A stretch of DNA of 18,108 nucleotides from NCBI GenBank assembly GCA_047638695.1, contig JBLINY010000095.1, positions 1 to 18,108 of the forward strand. Reading direction: 5' to 3'. A program made the position numbers and the translations under genes. Source of the stretch: JAHECQ01 sp047638695 (lineage in GTDB: Bacteria; Actinomycetota; Acidimicrobiia; Acidimicrobiales; SZUA-35). The stretch's first letter is position 1; each line of letters begins with the position of its first letter. Positions 14,501-18,108 of this stretch are shown piece by piece. Below the pieces are notes generated by a model. That model was not told the origin of the DNA and searched no databases. It saw only the letters and a program-made list of their open reading frames with translations.

Positions 14501-16966
14501 CTAGTTGGTGTCGTCCAGGAGCGCGGCGAGCTCTGCTCGACACAGCGCTGCTCGCTCGAGTTTCAAATCCTCGTAGCCAGTCACGGCCATCGGCAGTTGG
14601 GCCAAACGAACCGAGGCATCGAAGTTGTCGTCGGTGAGGTGGGCAGCAAGAGTTCTGACTGCGGCTGCGTATTCCTCCAGGAGCGCACGTTCTACCTTGC
14701 GTACCTCTGCTCGGCCGAACGGATCGAAGCGGGTACCGCGAAGACGTTTGCCGCGCGCCAGCGATGCCATCACAGGTCGGCCCCACCTGGCGTTGATGTT
14801 GATCTTCGAGTTCATGCCCAAGGCCTTGAGCATTGGAGGGTGAAGTTTCCAAGTGACCTTCGGGTGTTGTCCCCCGATCGTTGCTGCTGCCACGGTCGCG
14901 TCGGGACCGATGAGCAAGCGAGCCACCTCGTACTCGTCTTTATACGCCATCACCTTGTGAAGACCGCGGGCCACCGCGACTGTGAACTGTTCACATTCAG
15001 CGGTGCGGGCAGCCTGTGCGGCCAGGTGAGCTGTGGTGACCTGTTTGATGAACGAGGAAGCAAGTGCGACGTTCTGGTAGCCGATGAGATCCGCAGCCAG
15101 TAGCTCCACGAGCGAGCCGGACTCGGTGGCCAGATTGAGACCCTGAATCTGACTTCGCAGCAGGGTTGGTAGTTCCGGTGTAGAGATCTGGGTCATGTCA
15201 TCGGCACCCGGCGCACCGGGCAAAGAAGTCCCGTTCGACGTCCACTGTCTGCCGTGCTCGAACGCAGCACGGTTCGCCTCGACGGCGACTCCGTTTAACT
15301 CGATTGCCTCGACCAGGCGGTCCGGGTCGATGGGCAGGACCCCTGCCTGCACGGCTACACCGAGCATGAACACGTTGGCGTTAGTCGTGTCGCCCAGGAG
15401 AGCGGTCACTTCGGCGTGAGCATCGACGAAAACGTTCGTGGCCGGCTGGGAGACCTCGTCAACTCGAGCCCGCAGGACCGTCAGATCGGGATAGTCGAGG
15501 TCGGGATGGCCGATCATCGAACCAGTCGGGGTTTCGGTCGTGGACCCAACAACGATGGTGTGCCCGGACCGAGCCACCTGGAGTGCTGCTGGCCCCGCAG
15601 CGCCGAGTAGATCAAAGGCGATGATCACGTCTGCACCGGCAGCGCCGATCAGATTGGATCTCGCCGCTAATCCGCGCCGCAGGCGGAGATCTCCAACCAC
15701 CGGCCCAGCCTTCTGGGAAAGACCGGTCTGATCAAGGCCGCGCACGTCGTAGCCGTCGAGCATCGCCGCGGTCGCCACGATTTGAGCTGCGGTGACGACC
15801 CCAGTTCCACCGATACCGATCATCCGAATGTCGATTGAATCGCGATCAACGCGGAGTACGGAGGGCACCAGTTCGCCGCGGGTCGTTGGAACCGACCGAG
15901 CGGCGGATTCTTCGGCGACCTCGACGAGCATGAAACTCGGGCAATCACCTTCGAGGCAGGAGCGATCGTGGTTGCATGTGGCCTGGTCGATCGTCGTTTT
16001 TGTACCGAGCGGTGTGTCCACGGGTTGTACCGACAGGCAGTTGCTGACAACACCGCAGTCTCCGCAGCCCTCGCAGATTCTTGGGTTGATCACTACTCGG
16101 GTCGACGGAGTCACCGCCCGGCCGCGTTTGCGTTCGCGTCGGACCTGAGCGGCACACGCTTGATCGTGGATCAGAATCGTGGTGCCTGGAATCGTACTCA
16201 AACGCTCTTGTGCTTCGATGATGCGTGACCGATCCCAGACGTGGACTTTGCCGTTCGGCCCGCGGGGGAGGTCAACGTCGGAATAGGCACTGACGTCATC
16301 GGTGGTGATCAACACGTCGGCCGCACCTTGAGCCAACAGGATTGTCGCAATGCCCGGGACGCCGACCCGACCGACTGCGTCTTGGCCGCCGGTCATGGCA
16401 ACCGTGCCGTTGTGTAGCAACTTGTACGTCACATTGACCCCAGCTGCGATCGACGCCTGTATCGCCAACTGGCCGGAGTGGAAGTACGTGCCGTCGCCGA
16501 GGTTCTGACTGAAGTGATTTCGTTCAACGAACGGCGACATCCCAATCCACTGCGCTCCTTCGCCACCCATGGCTGCCAAGCCGGCGGTCGTGCCGACCCG
16601 GTCTTCGTCCATCAGCAGCACCATGCCGTGGCAGCCGATCCCGGCGCCGACGAGCGCACCGTCTGGCACTTGGGTACTGAGGTTGTGGGGACAGCCGGAG
16701 CAGAAAAAGGGCTTGCGCTCGACCGCGAGTGGGATGAGGACCCGCTCTCGTGGAGCTGGTTCGGGCGGGCGGAGGCGGTCGCCAATGGTCGGACTCAGGC
16801 GTTCTCGGAGGCCCTCGAGCATGGCGTCCGCGTCGAGGATGCCGTAGCTCCGCATCAGCGTGCGACCGTCCTCGTGGGTCTTGCCGACAACCGTTGGTTG
16901 GTGGGCGTTGCCATAGAGAGCGTTCTTTACCAACCATTCGAGGGTCGGGTTCTTTTCCTCGACCAC
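14501..16966 (-). CDS. Indolepyruvate ferredoxin oxidoreductase, C-terminal part after in-frame stop
   Basis: This is the larger part of a fused IorA-IorB enzyme that oxidatively decarboxylates aryl- or related 2-oxoacids to acyl-CoA with ferredoxin. From the GTG at 16966 (821 residues) the order is: CSGCPHN cysteine motif (89-95), the TPP domain with GIGCHGMVLL (109-118), MGGEGAQWIG and GDGTYFHSG, then a ferredoxin-like cluster site with CEGCGDC (298-304), SNC (to 310) and CNHDRSCLEGDCPSF (331-345). The gamma domain begins IGIGGTGVV (384-391), and a C-terminal DUF6537-type region runs from about 600. All cofactor residues look intact. The 17 codons before the GTG, IDPSNIRRLARGLREII, are also conserved-looking, so the natural protein continued from the upstream piece; GTG 16966 is probably not a native start. 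Its TAG overlaps the next gene's GTG. Confidence 0.88.
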   Translation of the reverse strand: MVEEKNPTLEWLVKNALYGNAHQPTVVGKTHEDGRTLMRSYGILDADAMLEGLRERLSPTIGDRLRPPEPAPRERVLIPLAVERKPFFCSGCPHNLSTQVPDGALVGAGIGCHGMVLLMDEDRVGTTAGLAAMGGEGAQWIGMSPFVERNHFSQNLGDGTYFHSGQLAIQASIAAGVNVTYKLLHNGTVAMTGGQDAVGRVGVPGIATILLAQGAADVLITTDDVSAYSDVDLPRGPNGKVHVWDRSRIIEAQERLSTIPGTTILIHDQACAAQVRRERKRGRAVTPSTRVVINPRICEGCGDCGVVSNCLSVQPVDTPLGTKTTIDQATCNHDRSCLEGDCPSFMLVEVAEESAARSVPTTRGELVPSVLRVDRDSIDIRMIGIGGTGVVTAAQIVATAAMLDGYDVRGLDQTGLSQKAGPVVGDLRLRRGLAARSNLIGAAGADVIIAFDLLGAAGPAALQVARSGHTIVVGSTTETPTGSMIGHPDLDYPDLTVLRARVDEVSQPATNVFVDAHAEVTALLGDTTNANVFMLGVAVQAGVLPIDPDRLVEAIELNGVAVEANRAAFEHGRQWTSNGTSLPGAPGADDMTQISTPELPTLLRSQIQGLNLATESGSLVELLAADLIGYQNVALASSFIKQVTTAHLAAQAARTAECEQFTVAVARGLHKVMAYKDEYEVARLLIGPDATVAAATIGGQHPKVTWKLHPPMLKALGMNSKININARWGRPVMASLARGKRLRGTRFDPFGRAEVRKVERALLEEYAAAVRTLAAHLTDDNFDASVRLAQLPMAVTGYEDLKLERAALCRAELAALLDDTN

Positions 16967-17017
16967 AATGATCTCTCGCAGTCCCCGAGCGAGTCTTCGG
17001 ATGTTGGACGGATCGAT

Positions 17018-18019
17018 CTATAACGGCATCTGCATCTTCAGCACACGGATGCCGGCGGCGGCGATGGCGTCGTCGTCCTCCAAACCCAACCTTCGAAGTG
17101 ATTCGAGTAGCTCGTGGTAGGTGTAGCCACTCGCGATCAACCCGATCCAGGCGTCCTCGGGGTCGATGGTCGCGTGGTTCAGCCGGTTGGCAGAGGCGTA
17201 CCGCTGCACCAGCACTGAGCGAATCTCGCGAAACTCCCTCTCAAGTTCAAGGGTGTGCGGGGTGAGCAGAACGCCGTCCGGGTGGTGGACGTACGGGGCT
17301 CCGTCGGCGGAGCCTGGAATGGAGAGATCGGGTACGACGATGCCGACCCGGCTGGTGGTGATGTCGACCGTGCCGTTGCCGTCAGCAACCGGGGCCACGA
17401 TCTTGAGCGACGTCCAGACGCCGGTCATACGACTGAGGGCAACGGCGTGGCGACCAAGGTCGATGACTTCCTGCACGTCGCCCGGATACAGGACCGGGAT
17501 GTGGAGGTCGTACAACGTCGCGTCAGACGACGACGGAAGAGTGGAACTCTTCGCTGCCGGGTCGTCTCCGACGAGAGCGACCGCACCCCCGTGCCGACTC
17601 GTGCCAGCAAACACCGCGTGGCGAAGGGCGTCGCCAGCCCGATCGAGGCCTGGAGCCTTGCCGTACCAAATGCCGAGGACGCCGTCGCGAGTGAAGTCTG
17701 GTTGTTCGGCCGCCAACTGACTGCCCATCACCGCCGTGGCCCCCAGCTCTTCGTTTACGGCGGGTTGGCAGATGATGTCGAGACCGCCGTCTTCGTAGGT
17801 CCCGACGTCGCGCGCCGCCCGTGCCATCTCCTGATCGAACCCGCCGAGTGGCGACCCTGGGTAGCCGGACACGAACGCTGAGGTTCTCAGCCCGGCGGCT
17901 CGGTCGGCCCTGAGCTGGTCGATTGGGACTCGAGCTAGGGCTTGGATTCCGGTGAGGAAGACCCGCCCCTCCTCGCGTCCGTAACGGTCTGCCAAGGAAT
18001 AGTTGTCGAGGAGCGTCAT
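17018..18019 (-). CDS. Indolepyruvate ferredoxin oxidoreductase, N-terminal part ending at in-frame TAG
   Basis: N-terminal 333 residues of the same fused oxidoreductase, covering its pyrimidine-binding TPP half-domain. Family features are YSLADRYGREEGRVFLTGIQ, SGYPGSPLGGFDQEM (the substrate/TPP loop), NEELGATAVMGSQL with the conserved glutamate, GIWYGKAPGLDRAGDALRHA and GDDPAAKSSTLPSSSD. It stops at TAG 17018-17020 right after VLKMQMPL, in the middle of the alpha region, while matching sequence continues in the same frame. The start is ATG 18019 with AGGAGG 4 nt upstream; the frame is open to 18088, but the earlier residues are not typical. With the downstream part, total length is 1172 codons, normal for fused bacterial enzymes. 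On its own this piece lacks all iron-sulfur and main TPP residues and cannot be active unless it pairs with the other part. Confidence 0.85.
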   Translation of the reverse strand: MTLLDNYSLADRYGREEGRVFLTGIQALARVPIDQLRADRAAGLRTSAFVSGYPGSPLGGFDQEMARAARDVGTYEDGGLDIICQPAVNEELGATAVMGSQLAAEQPDFTRDGVLGIWYGKAPGLDRAGDALRHAVFAGTSRHGGAVALVGDDPAAKSSTLPSSSDATLYDLHIPVLYPGDVQEVIDLGRHAVALSRMTGVWTSLKIVAPVADGNGTVDITTSRVGIVVPDLSIPGSADGAPYVHHPDGVLLTPHTLELEREFREIRSVLVQRYASANRLNHATIDPEDAWIGLIASGYTYHELLESLRRLGLEDDDAIAAAGIRVLKMQMPL

Positions 18020-18108
18020 GACACCTCCTGCTCGTCCTGGGCCGCACCGTATGGGATCGGCTCTGCTTCGACTAGGGCCGTTGGTCACGATCTGTCGTGT
18101 GTGCGAAC
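18016..18108 (-). other. Possible end of an upstream gene overlapping the oxidoreductase start (ATGA)
   Basis: In a second minus frame the last codons read PTALVEAEPIPYGAAQDEQE then VS, ending in a TGA that overlaps the oxidoreductase ATG as ATGA, a typical operon junction. Going upstream, however, a TGA at 18085-18087 interrupts this frame, with VRTHDRS before it at the window edge. This is either a chance frame or the tail of another broken gene; too little is visible to decide. Confidence 0.25.

Larger units (their letters stand above)
13193..14501 (-). pseudogene. Broken multi-pass membrane protein gene (DUF5671-like?)
   Basis: One interrupted gene of about 435 codons. It seems to start at GTG 14501, which overlaps the last base of the oxidoreductase stop (TAGTG). 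The first hydrophobic helix, VFAGLLPLVILGLIV, is cut by an in-frame TGA (14451-14453), after which GVSRAVTSNAANTPDGETVD continues in the same frame. A second in-frame TGA (14007-14009) sits in IIWSIV-stop-AIHWFRIRRR. Trp would fit both places, as in IVWAIHW. The frame then runs to a TGA at 13533, but meaningful sequence (FRDHWAASEAAVGGARRDEL, then another hydrophobic helix) moves to another frame somewhere around 13540-13610 and ends at 13193. Alternating helices and W-x-HW/WWLHQR motifs suggest a DUF5671-type membrane protein; this family call is tentative. The function is unknown. Confidence 0.7.

Noticed and set aside
17018..17020. Pyrrolysine at the amber codon
   Set aside because: Pyrrolysine is known from methylamine methyltransferases and a few other families; nothing here suggests a Pyl system, and a simple nonsense change is enough.
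13193..18108. Alternative genetic code (UGA as Trp, UAG as sense)
   Set aside because: TAG ends nuoN, the MidA-like, rhodanese and SnoaL-like genes, and TGA ends acs, yajQ, the acyl-CoA ligase and others in the same window. A frameshift is also present in the membrane gene, so decay or error explains the stops better.

Overview
The window reads as ordinary chromosomal sequence from a high-GC actinobacterium (about 60% GC by eye). Frequent GTG and TTG starts, a possible leaderless promoter, and the protein style (nuoN beside a MidA-like gene, the acetyl-CoA synthetase, the fused indolepyruvate oxidoreductase) fit an Acidimicrobiia-type organism. That placement is inference; no marker gene here proves it. 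No phage, IS element, CRISPR array or integrase was seen.

Left part (1-7815). The 3' end of nuoN (complex I) is followed after 15 nt by a MidA/NDUFAF7-like methyltransferase, which may help complex I mature. A noncoding stretch with a repeat motif leads to a CaiC-like acyl-CoA ligase. It converges within 4 nt on a class I type photolyase on the minus strand. The photolyase diverges from acs (acetyl-CoA synthetase), which is trailed closely by a small HAD-family phosphatase-like gene.

Middle part (7816-12766). A second copy of the repeat motif precedes the end of yajQ (minus strand). Then come tRNA-Tyr(GTA) with a strong intrinsic terminator, a DUF2238/YjdF-like membrane protein, a GNAT acetyltransferase, and a tight plus-strand operon: enoyl-CoA hydratase, thiol dioxygenase-like cupin, and a four-domain rhodanese protein with one catalytic cysteine. 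Spacing is 0 nt and then an overlapping TTGA. This pairing of acyl-CoA and sulfur chemistry is the most coherent candidate for an unexplored pathway.

Right part (12767-18108, all minus strand). A fused indolepyruvate:ferredoxin oxidoreductase is interrupted by an in-frame TAG, with conserved sequence continuing in the same frame. Its stop overlaps a GTG that opens a multi-pass membrane gene (possibly DUF5671-like) carrying two in-frame TGAs at Trp-compatible positions plus a later frameshift. An intact NTF2/SnoaL-like gene ends the set. The stops look like clustered gene decay (or sequence error), not recoding, because intact genes in the window use TAG and TGA as normal stops. There is no gene-free stretch longer than 300 nt.
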